64,000 nt of DNA from Gammaproteobacteria bacterium. GTDB taxonomy: Bacteria; Pseudomonadota; Gammaproteobacteria; Pseudomonadales; Cellvibrionaceae. Below are positions 28,195-37,899 of the stretch, in pieces (the first letter of the stretch is position 1; each line of letters opens with the position of its first letter). Below the pieces are notes generated by a model that was not told where the DNA came from, did not search any database, and saw only the letters and a program-made list of their open reading frames with translations. The position numbers and the translations under genes were made by a program. The stretch covers positions 124,001 through 188,000 of the forward strand of contig SEBV01000002.1 of the NCBI GenBank assembly GCA_004172865.1, given 5' to 3'.

Positions 28195-28791
28195 TGCAAA
28201 GCAATGTCAGGAGCCATCCGAACTTTACTCTTTAGGGTATTTGTCATATCCGAAATCAAATCGGACCGGCCCTGTAGGCGGGGTAAGATCTACGCGAACT
28301 GGCTAAGTTATTTTATAAGTCACAAATGTCCGCTATTGGCCGAAGGTGTCGAAACCAAAAAACTTTCATCTCAAATTTTGACAATATTTATGTGAGTAGG
28401 ATCTGTGTGCCCAAAGCGACTGTTTGGAAAATATATTGGCGTTTGTCAATCTGCAAAAGCAGACTCAAGCTTTCTTGTCACTCCTTACCTTCCGTCAGAC
28501 TATCTACCCACTTCAATTGCTTCGGCAAGCACGCCGCCTGTAAATTGTAGTACTTCGTGCTTACCTTGTGATTGGCTCGTAGCCAGGAAACAATTGATGA
28601 TATTTCTTGTATGCGCGCCATAATTCCGCATCAATCCATTGCAATCCTCACGAGTGAGCGTGCACATATTAGCGATCCGCGTGTTTGTAAGCTGGCTGAT
28701 GGAGTTATCGCAACGCAACGAAAAAAACTGGTGAAATGGAATCGCTAATCAAATATACCAATGACAAAAATCGGCAATAGGCTAATAAATT
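28195..28791. other. Gene-free stretch with one repeat copy
   Basis: I see no convincing gene in these 597 bases. Short frames overlap on both strands near 28.4-28.7 kb without ribosome sites. The repeat at 28325-28420 is the only clear structure. The right end marks the change from accessory to core DNA. Confidence 0.5.
28325..28420. repeat. Dispersed repeat, copy 3 (both arms)
   Basis: AATGTCCGCTATTGGCC near 28325 faces TGTGCCCAAAGCGAC near 28406-28420 in inverse orientation, giving an element of about 96 bases with imperfect terminal inverted repeats. GGTGTCGAAAC follows the left arm here and a similar GTATCGAAAC follows it at 41.3 kb. Confidence 0.65.
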
Positions 28792-30582
28792 ATGCAATCG
28801 CGAATTGAAGATTATGGACTTATCGGTAATGGTTATTCAGCAGCGCTGGTTAGTCGTAGTGGTTGCATAGATTGGTTGTGTTGGCCGCGTTTTGATTCCG
28901 ATGCCTGTTTTGCAACCCTATTAGGGACTGAAGCAAATGGCTATTGGAAAATACACACTACTGATGCAAACGCGCAGGTCACCCGAAAATATCAAGACGA
29001 TACCTTGATATTGGAAACAACGTTTGAAACTGCGGAAGGCATTATTTGCGTCATAGATTTCATGCCTTGGAAAGATGATTTCCCTGAACTAGTACGCCTG
29101 GTTCGTGGGATATCAGGGTCGGTCAGCATGCATATGGAGTTTGTCTTGCGTTTTGGTTACGGCTATTCAGTGCCGTGGGTCACGCGGTTATCTGATGGGT
29201 CGGGAATTAAAGCAGTCGTAGGGCCAGATATGGTAATCCTGCGAACCACAGCCGAGCTACAAAATGTCGCAATGAAAACAACGGCGGATTTCACTGTTAG
29301 TGAAGGGGAAGAGGTTTATTTTTCCCTTCAATATGGCCGCGCCTATGACTCGGTCCCGCTCGCCTATGATGCGAAGATTGCTTTGGCAGCTACCGCAGAA
29401 GGCTGGCGTGAATGGTCGAGTAAATCGAAAGCTCACGGAAAGTACCGTGACGCGATTCATCGCTCACTGATTACACTCAAGGCGATGGCCTATCAACCTT
29501 CTGGCGGGCTAGTGGCTGCGGTCACTACATCCTTGCCTGAAAGCATTGGAGGTGACCGAAACTGGGACTACCGTTTTTGTTGGCTGCGCGATGCAACCCT
29601 GACCTTAAGAACTTTAATGCGTGGTGGCTATTATGAAGAAGCGAAATCATGGCGTGACTGGCTGATTCGAGCAATCGCCGGTGCGCCCGGTCAGCTGCAA
29701 ATTATGTACAGCATTACCGGCGAGCGGCGCCTACAAGAATGGGAATGCGACTGGTTGAAAGGTTATGAAAACTCTAAACCCGTGCGTATCGGTAACGCTG
29801 CCGCGTACCAAATGCAGTTGGACGTTTTCGGTGAAGTAATGAACGCTTTATATGAAGCGCGCCTGGGCGGATTAGCAGCGGACAGAGACGCTTGGAGCGT
29901 GCAAGTTGCCCTGGTAAATCACGTTGCCGATATATGGAAAACTCCCGATGAAGGCATTTGGGAGACCCGCGGTGGCCGCAGGAATTTCACATTCTCCAAA
30001 GTCATGTGCTGGGTCGCGGTAGATCGGGGCATAAAGTGTATTGAGGAATTCAGCCTGGATGGTCCGCTTGATAAATGGCGAATCTTGCGTGATGAAATTC
30101 ACGCAGACGTATGTCGTCACGGGTTCAGTGAAGAAAGAAATAGTTTTGTACAAACCTATGATGGTGATCAATTAGATGCAAGTTTGTTGCAGCTTGCCAT
30201 CGTAGGATTTTTGCCACCTGAAGACCCGCGCATTCGAGGAACTGTTGATGCGATTGAGCATGAGTTAAATATAGATGGATTTGTGCTGCGCTATAAAACT
30301 GAGACCATGCACGATGGTTTACAGCAGGGAGAGGGCAGTTTTCTCGCGTGCAGTTTTTGGTTAGTTGAGAATATTAGCTTGCAAGGCAGGCACGAAGAGG
30401 CAATTGCGTTATTTGATAAGCTCCTCGCTATTCGTAACGACTTGGGGCTTCTGGCGGAAGAATACGATACTCAACACCAACGGTTAGTCGGTAATTTTCC
30501 GCAAGCATTTTCACACTTAACGTTAGTTGAAACTGCATTTAATTTACTTGAACGAACTAGTGATTCAAAAAGTTCGGATTAA
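28792..30582 (+). CDS. Glycoside hydrolase family 15 protein (glucoamylase/trehalase-like)
   Basis: A 596-residue cytoplasmic GH15 protein. The N-terminal block (RIEDYGLIGNGYSAALV then GCIDWLCWPRFDSDACFA) is the usual start of bacterial GH15 proteins; the (alpha/alpha)6 barrel begins near residue 215. The general acid is the Glu in DEGIWETRGG, the substrate loop is GGDRNWDYRFCWLRDA, and the general base is probably the Glu of LAEEYDTQ. These enzymes hydrolyse alpha-glucosidic bonds in oligosaccharides or trehalose. An SDR gene follows, a pairing often seen in stress-related clusters. Confidence 0.93.
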   Translation: MQSRIEDYGLIGNGYSAALVSRSGCIDWLCWPRFDSDACFATLLGTEANGYWKIHTTDANAQVTRKYQDDTLILETTFETAEGIICVIDFMPWKDDFPELVRLVRGISGSVSMHMEFVLRFGYGYSVPWVTRLSDGSGIKAVVGPDMVILRTTAELQNVAMKTTADFTVSEGEEVYFSLQYGRAYDSVPLAYDAKIALAATAEGWREWSSKSKAHGKYRDAIHRSLITLKAMAYQPSGGLVAAVTTSLPESIGGDRNWDYRFCWLRDATLTLRTLMRGGYYEEAKSWRDWLIRAIAGAPGQLQIMYSITGERRLQEWECDWLKGYENSKPVRIGNAAAYQMQLDVFGEVMNALYEARLGGLAADRDAWSVQVALVNHVADIWKTPDEGIWETRGGRRNFTFSKVMCWVAVDRGIKCIEEFSLDGPLDKWRILRDEIHADVCRHGFSEERNSFVQTYDGDQLDASLLQLAIVGFLPPEDPRIRGTVDAIEHELNIDGFVLRYKTETMHDGLQQGEGSFLACSFWLVENISLQGRHEEAIALFDKLLAIRNDLGLLAEEYDTQHQRLVGNFPQAFSHLTLVETAFNLLERTSDSKSSD

Positions 30583-30715
30583 CGCAATCGCGCAGTGATG
30601 ACACAAGTGATTCAGTTGTCAGCCCTTTATCATTTAAGAAAATACTGTAAGAATCAAAGTCAGAACTTACACAATTCACCATTTAATTACTCTCTCCGAC
30701 GTGAAGGTTTGCATC

Positions 30716-31591
30716 ATGATTCCAACGCCTAATTCAGCACCTGATGAACCGAGTGCTCCAGATCAGTCGCGTCATCCACGTACAAAGATTTATCCCGTAT
30801 TGCAAGGCCAGCCTGCATTGGTGACCGGCGCTAATTCAGGAATAGGGAAAGCCGTTGCCTTGGGGCTCGCACAGGCGGGAGCAGATGTCATTATCAATTA
30901 CGTGACTAACTCGGCAGCAGCGGATGATATTGCACATCAAATCGAATCAATGGGGCGACGCGCTATCGTCATTAAAGCGGATGTGAGTAATGAACCTGAG
31001 GTGGAAGCGATGTTTGCCCAAGCCGTTCAGCATTTCGGCACGCTGCATATCCTAATTAATAATGCGGGTTTACAGCGCGATGCACCCTTTGACGAAATGA
31101 CCCTAGCCCAATGGCAAACCGTGCTGAATGTGAATTTAACCGGACAATTTTTATGTAGTCGCTCGGCCATTAGGGAGTTTAAGCGGCGCGGAATTGATGT
31201 GAATTTATCGCAAGCCGCCGGAAAAATTATTTGCATGAGTTCAGTTCACGAACAAATTCCCTGGGCCGGTCATGCCAATTATGCTGCGTCAAAAGGTGGG
31301 GTCATGATGCTGATGAAAAGTCTGGCCCAGGAAGTTGCGCCGCAACGTATTCGTGTGAACGGAATTGCACCCGGTGCAATTCGTACTCCGATCAATACAG
31401 GGGCATGGGAGACTCAGGAAGCTTATAAAAGTTTAATGACATTAGTTCCCTATAAGCGTATTGGAGAGGCTGACGATATTGCGCAGGCGGCAATTTGGCT
31501 TGCATCTGAAGCGGCGGATTATGTAACCGGAACTACGCTATTTGTCGATGGAGGTATGACGTTGTATCCCGGGTTTGCTACCGGGGGATAA
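30716..31591 (+). CDS. SDR-family oxidoreductase (glucose 1-dehydrogenase-like)
   Basis: About 291 residues, classical short-chain dehydrogenase. The cofactor motif is TGANSGIGKAVA, followed by NNAG and the catalytic set Ser (MSSVHEQ), Tyr and Lys (NYAASKGG). The C-terminal block AIWLASEAADYVTGTTLFVDGGM is typical of glucose 1-dehydrogenases. ATG 30716 has GAAGG eight bases upstream and is better than the in-frame GTG at 30701. It follows the GH15 gene by 133 bases. Substrate is not certain. Confidence 0.92.
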   Translation: MIPTPNSAPDEPSAPDQSRHPRTKIYPVLQGQPALVTGANSGIGKAVALGLAQAGADVIINYVTNSAAADDIAHQIESMGRRAIVIKADVSNEPEVEAMFAQAVQHFGTLHILINNAGLQRDAPFDEMTLAQWQTVLNVNLTGQFLCSRSAIREFKRRGIDVNLSQAAGKIICMSSVHEQIPWAGHANYAASKGGVMMLMKSLAQEVAPQRIRVNGIAPGAIRTPINTGAWETQEAYKSLMTLVPYKRIGEADDIAQAAIWLASEAADYVTGTTLFVDGGMTLYPGFATGG

Positions 31592-32000
31592 TTGCATAGT
31601 CCAACGGCATCGTAATATTTAATTTTATGGTCAAAATAACGATGTCAGGTTTTAATAGAAGTTGCGGCAGACGTTCAATTCACAAAAAATTATAAACGCT
31701 AAAAAGCATAGGCAGCTTTCTCAAGAGGCGGGGTTTCGACTGCCATCTCACTAAACCGACCTCAGCAGATGCAGTAATTCAAATACTCGATAGCTTATAG
31801 ATACCTTAAACAACTACCACATCGATATCGGCTTTAAAAATCGATCCCGCACCAGCTTATTACTGTTTTAACTTTCGGAATAAGTTAGGATGTTAATGAA
31901 TAGTAGTAAATTTAAATCGCCAGCGTAAAAATTGCATTACTTCGAAAAAGTCATAAATTAACTTATATTTGTTTGCCTAATTATTATCCGGAAATTTACC
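31592..32000. other. Intergenic stretch before the histidine kinase
   Basis: No gene, hairpin terminator or repeat copy is recognised in these 409 bases. The kinase promoter presumably lies near the right end. Confidence 0.5.
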
Positions 32001-33281
32001 ATGCATGAGGGCGCACCCCTAACAATTGACGAAGCGGAACGACTTGCTTCTTTGCTACAGCTAGACGTTCTTGACTCTGCGCCAGAGCAAGAATTTGATG
32101 ATATCGTCACTCTGGCAAATGCTATTTGCGGTACTCCTATTGCGTTGATCTCTCTCGTAGATAATAAGCGCCAATGGTTCAAAGCTCGTACTGGCTTAGA
32201 TGTTCAGGAAACTCATCGCGACTATGCGTTTTGTGCGCACGCCATTCTTGAAAAAGACGATATGCTCATCGTAAATGACGCGACAAAAGACTCAAGATTC
32301 AGTGAAAGCCCATTGGTTTTGGGGGAGCCCAACATACGATTTTATGCGGGGGCACCGATTATCAATGTCGATGGACAACCTTTAGGAACAGTCTGCGTTA
32401 TTGACACGTTGGCTCGATCTCTGACTCAAAACCAATATGATGCTCTAACCGCATTGGCCCGCCAGTGCGCTGCGCTATTTCAGCTTCGTAAAATAAACTT
32501 GCAAGACAAAAAACTCTACAAAGAGCTGAACGATAAAGTTATTGTTGCACTCTCGAACAACGATGATGCGTCTAGAAAACTTCAGCAGAATGAACGACTC
32601 AATTCTCTAGGTCATCTCGTCAGCGGGATAGTTCATGACTTTAACAACATACTGAACGTTATCACGATTGGTTTTACATTGATTCAAAACAAACTCGATA
32701 AGCCAGATCAAATTAATACGCTAGCAAAGAGCGGTCTGGTTGCGGCGAATAAAGGCGCTAAGTTAGTTGCGCAACTTCTTAAACTTTCAAGTGACTCCCT
32801 ACCGGATTCAGCGCCTATTTGTGTTGACTCCCAAATGAATGAGCTTGATGACATTTTGAGGAAGGCCGCAGGCTCTGGTGTAAGCATAGACATGACGTTA
32901 GACGCAAAAGGTTCGGCGGTTTTTTGCAGCGAAATACAATTTTCCTCTGCAATTATTAACCTGGTTGTAAATGCTCGTGATGCACTTAACGGTATGGGGA
33001 ATATCTGGATAAGAACAGCGATTGAAAATATTGAAAAAATTGCCGATATTTCTGACGGCAAATATATCGTTGTTAAAATAAAAGATAATGGCCCGGGAAT
33101 AAGTCCGGAGATTGCGCAGAAAATTTTTGAACCGTTTTTTTCTACCAAATCAGCGGACAAGGGAACTGGCTTGGGATTGGCGCAAGTTTATAGTTTTGCG
33201 TTAAGCGCCAGCGGAATGGTAAAAGTTATGAGCGAAGAAGGTAAAGGAACTTCAATAATTCTTTATCTTAAGGCAATTTAA
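32001..33281 (+). CDS. GAF-domain sensor histidine kinase
   Basis: A 426-residue kinase without transmembrane helices. An N-terminal GAF domain (about 20-165; [17 protein letters not shown], a block common in GAF kinases) is followed by a short coiled coil, an H-box with the phospho-acceptor His ([16 protein letters not shown]) and a HATPase domain with N-box [11 protein letters not shown]1 DNGPGI and G2 GTGLGL. The HDFNNIL motif is typical of hybrid-type kinases, but no receiver domain or response regulator is present here, so the partner is elsewhere. A DUF5985 gene follows, a frequent neighbour of such kinases. Confidence 0.92.
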   Translation: MHEGAPLTIDEAERLASLLQLDVLDSAPEQEFDDIVTLANAICGTPIALISLVDNKRQWFKARTGLDVQETHRDYAFCAHAILEKDDMLIVNDATKDSRFSESPLVLGEPNIRFYAGAPIINVDGQPLGTVCVIDTLARSLTQNQYDALTALARQCAALFQLRKINLQDKKLYKELNDKVIVALSNNDDASRKLQQNERLNSLGHLVSGIVHDFNNILNVITIGFTLIQNKLDKPDQINTLAKSGLVAANKGAKLVAQLLKLSSDSLPDSAPICVDSQMNELDDILRKAAGSGVSIDMTLDAKGSAVFCSEIQFSSAIINLVVNARDALNGMGNIWIRTAIENIEKIADISDGKYIVVKIKDNGPGISPEIAQKIFEPFFSTKSADKGTGLGLAQVYSFALSASGMVKVMSEEGKGTSIILYLKAI

Positions 33282-33505
33282 TCTCTATAAGGAACATAGA
33301 AACTGGTGTTTGCAATAATATCTGGCGCGCATACAAATTAAAATATCGAGAATGGTACGCCAAAGCATTATTTATAAATATACTGATGCTGCATCGGCTG
33401 CTAATGAAATAACATCTTACTTTCTACTCTCATTATTGAATCAATTATAAATAATATACTCCTCGTTGCAGATAAATTGATATTTGAGCAGTTCGATTTA
33501 ACGCC

Positions 33506-33770
33506 ATGAATGAAATGTTAATCGGAGCTATCGCTGCGTGCTGCTTCATTATTGGATTGTCTTTCTTGCGCTACTGGAGAACAAATGGAGATAGATTTTT
33601 TTTTGTATTTCTCCATTTCGTTTTTAATTGAGTGTGCGAATAGAGCTTCACTGGGTATTTTTTTTGATTTTAAAGAGACGTCGCCTATCTATTACCTGAT
33701 TCGGTGGCTTTCCTGTGGCTGTATTATTTTTGCAATAATTGAAAAAAAGAAAGGAAACCAACATCAATAA
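33506..33770 (+). pseudogene. DUF5985-family small membrane protein, frameshifted at a T9 run
   Basis: From ATG 33506 the frame gives NEMLIGAIAACCFIIGLSF, LRYWRTNGDRFF and then a stop 42 codons in. The downstream part, LYFSISFLIECANRASLG to the stop at 33770, is in another frame. Joined by removal of one T from the run of nine T at 33596-33604, the product is a ~88-residue protein with three membrane helices that matches DUF5985 (FLRFWR..RDRLF..FA.aF pattern, then YLIRWL). It could be a sequencing error in the homopolymer, phase variation or decay. Confidence 0.75.
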
Positions 33771-33895
33771 CTTCCCGTTATTTTTATCCGTTTTTTTATT
33801 TTTTTGTATAAATTAGTTATCTTGTTTAAGTCAAATAAAAAAGCTAATTTATAATCGTAGTAGCCTAATAAACTTAATGTTCCCGTCGGCTTTTC

Positions 33896-35188
33896 TCAAT
33901 GGAAAAAATTAAATTGGACCACGTACACAATGGCTCCTGCGAGATATCCAACGAAAGCTAGCAGACTGATTTTTTTCAGATACCAAATAAAATCAATTCT
34001 CTCCAGTCCCATCGCGGCAACACCGGCGGCAGATCCAATAATAAGTATTGAGCCTCCGGTTCCTGCGCAGTAAGCCAAAAACTCCCATAAGAAACTATCG
34101 GCTGGATAACTTTCCAAGCTGTACATTCCCATTGAAGCCGCAACTAGAGGCACGTTATCAACTAGCGCGCTCGCAATACCGATTAACACCACGATGACAT
34201 CGAGACGGCCCACTGTGGCATTTAACCAGGTGGCCAATGCAGAAAGGATATGGGTATGTTCCAGCGTTGCAACGGACAGCAGAATTCCGATAAAAAATAT
34301 GATGGAACCCAAATCTATTCGCGTTAGCGCATGGGTCAGTGTTAATTCACGTTTCTCATCATCATCTTTATTTTTGTGCATGCGATCAGCTACGATCCAA
34401 AGAATTCCAAGGCCGAATAAAACGCCCATAAAAGGCGGTAGATGCGTGAGTGTTTTGAAAATAGGTACAGCAACCAATACGCCCAAGCCGAGCCAGAATA
34501 CGACAGACCGTTCTGTTAGCGTTGTAAGATCGTCTTGATTGGTGCTATTTATGTTTGGTGCCTCAACCGTTTTGCCTCGTAGTTTCCACATGATAATGAT
34601 CGCGGGAATAATTAAATTTACTGCCGAGGGAATGAATAAACCGCTAATAATATTTGCGGGAGTGATTTGTCCTCCAATCCACAGCATGGTAGTGGTTACA
34701 TCACCAATGGGAGACCAGGCTCCGCCTGCGTTGGCGGCAATCACTATCATGCCTGCAAAAATTAAACGGTCATCCCGTTTTGCCAATAATTTTTTTACAA
34801 GTGACACCATAACAATGGTTGTGGTCAGGTTATCGAGAATAGCGCTTAGAAAAAAAGTGACAATACAAACTAATAACGCCAATGACGATAATCGCGTTGT
34901 TTTAATCCGATCCGTTAGAACTTGAAAGCCATTGTGCGCATCGATTAATTCTACAATGGTCATGGCGCCCATCAGGAAAAAAACAATTTGTGACGTGCTA
35001 ATCAACGTTTCGGATAACTCATCAGAAATTGCATGGGTGTCGCCCGACATGACCGCATAGATTGTCCACAGTAAGCCCGCGCCCACAAGCGCCGAAGCGG
35101 ACTTATTAATTTTTAACGGATGCTCAAAGGCAATAGCGGCATAAACCAATACAAAAATAACTATCAGGGCTGTTAACATACTGATCAA
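33896..35188 (-). CDS. nhaD: Na+/H+ antiporter NhaD family
   Basis: A 430-residue inner-membrane protein with about 12 hydrophobic segments. Conserved stretches SAILDNLTTTIVMV and AANAGGAWSPIGDVTTTMLW are hallmarks of NhaD within the ion-transporter superfamily; a second ALVDNVPLVAASMGMY stretch in the C-terminal half mirrors the first, in keeping with the inverted-repeat topology. It exports sodium in exchange for protons. Gene order gives no operon; it converges with the DUF5985 gene. Confidence 0.92.
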   Translation of the reverse strand: MISMLTALIVIFVLVYAAIAFEHPLKINKSASALVGAGLLWTIYAVMSGDTHAISDELSETLISTSQIVFFLMGAMTIVELIDAHNGFQVLTDRIKTTRLSSLALLVCIVTFFLSAILDNLTTTIVMVSLVKKLLAKRDDRLIFAGMIVIAANAGGAWSPIGDVTTTMLWIGGQITPANIISGLFIPSAVNLIIPAIIIMWKLRGKTVEAPNINSTNQDDLTTLTERSVVFWLGLGVLVAVPIFKTLTHLPPFMGVLFGLGILWIVADRMHKNKDDDEKRELTLTHALTRIDLGSIIFFIGILLSVATLEHTHILSALATWLNATVGRLDVIVVLIGIASALVDNVPLVAASMGMYSLESYPADSFLWEFLAYCAGTGGSILIIGSAAGVAAMGLERIDFIWYLKKISLLAFVGYLAGAIVYVVQFNFFH

Positions 35189-35568
35189 TCTAATTAAATA
35201 AAATGGGCGTCATAGCATTAATTGAAAGGTAAGACTATCACATCTGCTCAATGTAAAGGTCTGGAATGGAGATGATAAAAGCGGGCTAGAATTAAGATAG
35301 TGAGGGCTTCAAGATATGGGAATCCAGATACTGATTTGACGGTTTTAAATAATAATTTATGTCGTAAACGTTCCCAAATGCAATTGTGGATCACCACCTG
35401 AGTTTCTCAGGGAGTTGGCAAATAAAAGAGGTCTGCAAGCAGGAAAATTTAAGTGGCTTAAGATCATAAGTTAATGTCCGCTTCTGGCCGGAAGTGTGAA
35501 ATGATAACTTTTAAATAATCATTATCTAAAAAGTTAGCGCTGGTCTAATTCAAGAGCAGGGAAAAAAT
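35189..35568. other. Intergenic stretch at the left edge of the second accessory island
   Basis: No gene is seen. The nhaD promoter should be at the left end. The left arm of the dispersed repeat occurs at 35473-35496. Confidence 0.5.
35473..35496 (+). repeat. Dispersed repeat, copy 4 (left arm)
   Basis: AATGTCCGCTTCTGGCCGGA, followed by AGTG, is a left-arm copy. The inverse arm is not found nearby. Confidence 0.6.
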
Positions 35569-36018
35569 ATGGGTTACGATTTACACATTACCCGCAAAGA
35601 TTGTTGGGGAGAGGAAGAAGATAAAAGATCAATCTCCATTTTAGAATGGAAAGCTTATGTAAAAAGTGATCCCGAAATTTTTCTGGATGCAGAGAATCCA
35701 GACGAGAATAATTATTTATACATTAGGGCCGATGCAAATTGGCCTTTATAGTTTAATCCTCGACTGGGAAATATTTATACAAAGAACCCGCCCGATGATG
35801 TTTTAGAAAAAGTTGTAAAAATTGCTGCGGTTCTAAAAGCTAGGGTTCAAGGCGACGATCAGGAATTCTACGATCTGGAAGGCAATATGGTAAGCCCGCA
35901 AGAGCAATTCACAACCGTAAATGATAGCAAAAATACCAGCTCGAACGACCGTTATATTTGGTACTTCTGTGCAATTGTCTTAGTTACTTCCATTGTTTGG
36001 CATGTATTTATCCAGTAA
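35569..36018 (+). pseudogene. Small protein gene interrupted by an in-frame TAG
   Basis: The frame opens with MGYDLHITRKDCWGEE, a start shared by a set of bacterial hypothetical proteins, and stops at TAG (codon 61) after NWPL. Beyond it the same frame stays open for a further 88 codons to TAA at 36016-36018: FNPRLGNIYTKNPPDD, an acidic middle and a C-terminal membrane helix (YIWYFCAIVLVTSIVWHVF). One base change (for example TAC or TGG to TAG) has cut a ~149-residue tail-anchored protein. A sequencing error is possible. The function of the family is unknown. Confidence 0.65.
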
Positions 36019-36041
36019 CAAAATCTCTGGGTTAGCAAAAC

Positions 36042-36130
36042 ATTGTCCGCTCTTGGCCGTCATGCGATGTAATTGATCTGTTCCGATTTTCAGTGTGACT
36101 ATACTGACTCAGTTGTGGCCAAAGCGGACC
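36042..36130. repeat. Dispersed repeat, copy 5 (both arms)
   Basis: ATTGTCCGCTCTTGGCC at the left and TTGTGGCCAAAGCGGACC at the right are near-exact inverse copies 89 bases apart end to end. This is the cleanest copy and shows that the unit has terminal inverted repeats. Confidence 0.75.
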
Positions 36131-36517
36131 TCAACATCAGGGGTTTATCTAAAAAAAATATATTACGGCGGTTTACAGAGACGACCAATAAAGCTTTATC
36201 GTGGCGCAGTGCGCGGAGAGGCACAGCAGTTGTTTTTTGTTACCCACAGATCAAGAACCTACGTTAAAAGCCTTTCGTGACGATTTCGGATCGATTGGAA
36301 CCGTTGGTATCATTTTGCCGGTTCAGGAATAGCAAGACTCGCCAACAAGCGATTAGGTGATATCGCTGGTTGGGCACGAAAGCATATTACATCTGACGAA
36401 CTGCTGAGTGCACAGTCACCTAATGTGATCCCGGCGCGAAAAAAAGCCAATACTCAAACCGTCTTATTGGTGAGTTATTTAAAGGCCGCTGAACTTAGCC
36501 AAATCGATCCTGAATAA
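36095..36517 (+). pseudogene. Gene remnant with an internal stop
   Basis: A single frame runs from within the repeat through IKLYRGAVRGEAQQLFFVTH to a TGA at 36278-36280, then continues RIDWNRWYHFAGSGIARLA and on to TAA at 36515-36517 with a regular coding look. The 5' end is missing or replaced by the repeat copy at 36042-36130. I do not recognise the family. The remnant appears to be the 3' part of a gene truncated at the repeat and then mutated. Confidence 0.5.
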
Positions 36518-36587
36518 CTACTGTGTATTGTTTGCTAATAGCGATACAACACACTTAATTCCCATCATATTTTTACGGATTTATTTT

Positions 36588-37652
36588 ATGGATAGAAACG
36601 AAGGCGATTCGCCTAATTACAATACAAGCATTTCAGTAGTGGTCACCGCAATCGCGATAATTTTATCAGCCATTCTAATTTACTATTTCAATTTTGCGGA
36701 GCCTAATTGCTACCTGAGTTTAGAATGTTTAAAAAAGCTTCCTAGTGATTCGCCAGCTACGTGGGGAGTATTTGGAGATTTTCTTGGAGGAGTAATAAAT
36801 CCTTTTATCGGGCTACTAACCGTCGTTCTGCTTGTGGCGTCGATAAAACAGCAAAACCTCGCGCTTGCGCAAAATGAGAAGGCATTAAAACTTTCTAATG
36901 AAGAATTGGCTGCTACGCGAGAAGAAATTAAAACTGGAAGAGAAATTCAGTTAGCTACAGAAGCAGCGCTCAAAGCTCAGATCGCCGAAGCCAAATCACT
37001 TAATGATTTCCAAAAAACTTTTAAGCACTGGGAGGAATTTGAACGCTACCTAGCGACCAAATTTTCAGACGAAAATGTCGAAACAAAAATGTACATAAGA
37101 AGGTTATACCAACTTTGTTTTCCCAGTCCAATAGAGAATAACTTCTCTTTATCCTCCAATATCTGGCGGAGTTTGTATAATCAGCTGATTAAAGTCCACA
37201 CCACTACAAGAAGTGCAGATTTAAATTCAAGCAGAGGGATAGAGCTATATGCCCTGGACTTAAACAATCAATTTTTACAAGTATTCGATGTGCTGCAAGG
37301 TTCCTTCTCATGGTCTAACGTCGGACTTCAGAACGCTGGTCGAAATTTCTTCATAGGTCCAGACCACGTCGTTCTCACAGGCCATGGTGTGCAAGGTCAT
37401 CTCAGTCACTTTCTTTTGAAACTAAACGCCCTTTATGACATATGTGCGTTTGACCACCAGTTTGACAGGCTCGGCGTATGTTTGGAATTTATACTCCAGT
37501 TCGAAAAAGTAATCCGATCCTACATGCCCGGTTTACAAGTAGAAGATGGAAAAATACCCATAATTGAGAATGAACTTTTCGCCATACGTTTTTCACACCT
37601 TGAACCGCATGTTCTTAACTTAAAAGATCGCATTGAACTAGGCAGGTCGTAG
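36588..37652 (+). CDS. putAbiC-like membrane protein (possible phage-exclusion factor)
   Basis: About 354 residues. Two N-terminal membrane helices flank the block TWGVFGDFLGGVINPFIGLLT, after which a coiled coil begins (QNLALAQNEKALKLSNEEL). This WG-x-F-GD-x-x-GG-x-x-NP layout is seen in putative abortive-infection (putAbiC) proteins and similar defence-island membrane proteins. The C-terminal 250 residues are helical and soluble. ATG 36588 is used because the upstream extension starts only at TTG. Context with a TIR gene supports, but does not prove, a defence role. Confidence 0.65.
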   Translation: MDRNEGDSPNYNTSISVVVTAIAIILSAILIYYFNFAEPNCYLSLECLKKLPSDSPATWGVFGDFLGGVINPFIGLLTVVLLVASIKQQNLALAQNEKALKLSNEELAATREEIKTGREIQLATEAALKAQIAEAKSLNDFQKTFKHWEEFERYLATKFSDENVETKMYIRRLYQLCFPSPIENNFSLSSNIWRSLYNQLIKVHTTTRSADLNSSRGIELYALDLNNQFLQVFDVLQGSFSWSNVGLQNAGRNFFIGPDHVVLTGHGVQGHLSHFLLKLNALYDICAFDHQFDRLGVCLEFILQFEKVIRSYMPGLQVEDGKIPIIENELFAIRFSHLEPHVLNLKDRIELGRS

Positions 37653-37705
37653 ATCGGTGATGCAATTGATTTGTAAACAAGATCAATGCATTCAGAGTGA
37701 ATCAG

Positions 37706-37723
37706 TTGTGCCCAAAGCGGACT
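37706..37723 (-). repeat. Dispersed repeat, copy 6 (right arm)
   Basis: TTGTGCCCAAAGCGGACT is a right-arm copy; the left arm is not seen within 150 bases upstream. Confidence 0.6.
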
Positions 37724-37745
37724 CTAATACCTCGATCGAAGCAGG

Positions 37746-37793
37746 CCGTATATCTCCGAATTTATTGAACCGTATATCCCCGAATATATTTCT
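37746..37793. repeat. Two tandem 24-bp direct repeats
   Basis: CCGTATATCTCCGAAT at 37746 recurs as CCGTATATCCCCGAAT at 37770, with a period of 24 bases. They lie about 110-150 bases upstream of the TIR gene and could be a regulator site. Confidence 0.6.
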
Positions 37794-37899
37794 ACCAGAT
37801 ACTAAGTTATTGATCGTAACGTTTAGAATGGTAAATAAGGGTGTTGCGAAATTGAAACAAACGGCCCACAACTTTGGAATAAACTGTTAGGAAATAATA

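Noticed and set aside
28405-28718. Short frames on both strands between repeat copy 3 and the GH15 gene
   Set aside because: They overlap each other and have no start context.
33780-33870. T-rich stretch between the DUF5985 gene and nhaD as a terminator
   Set aside because: T-runs are present but no stable stem precedes them.
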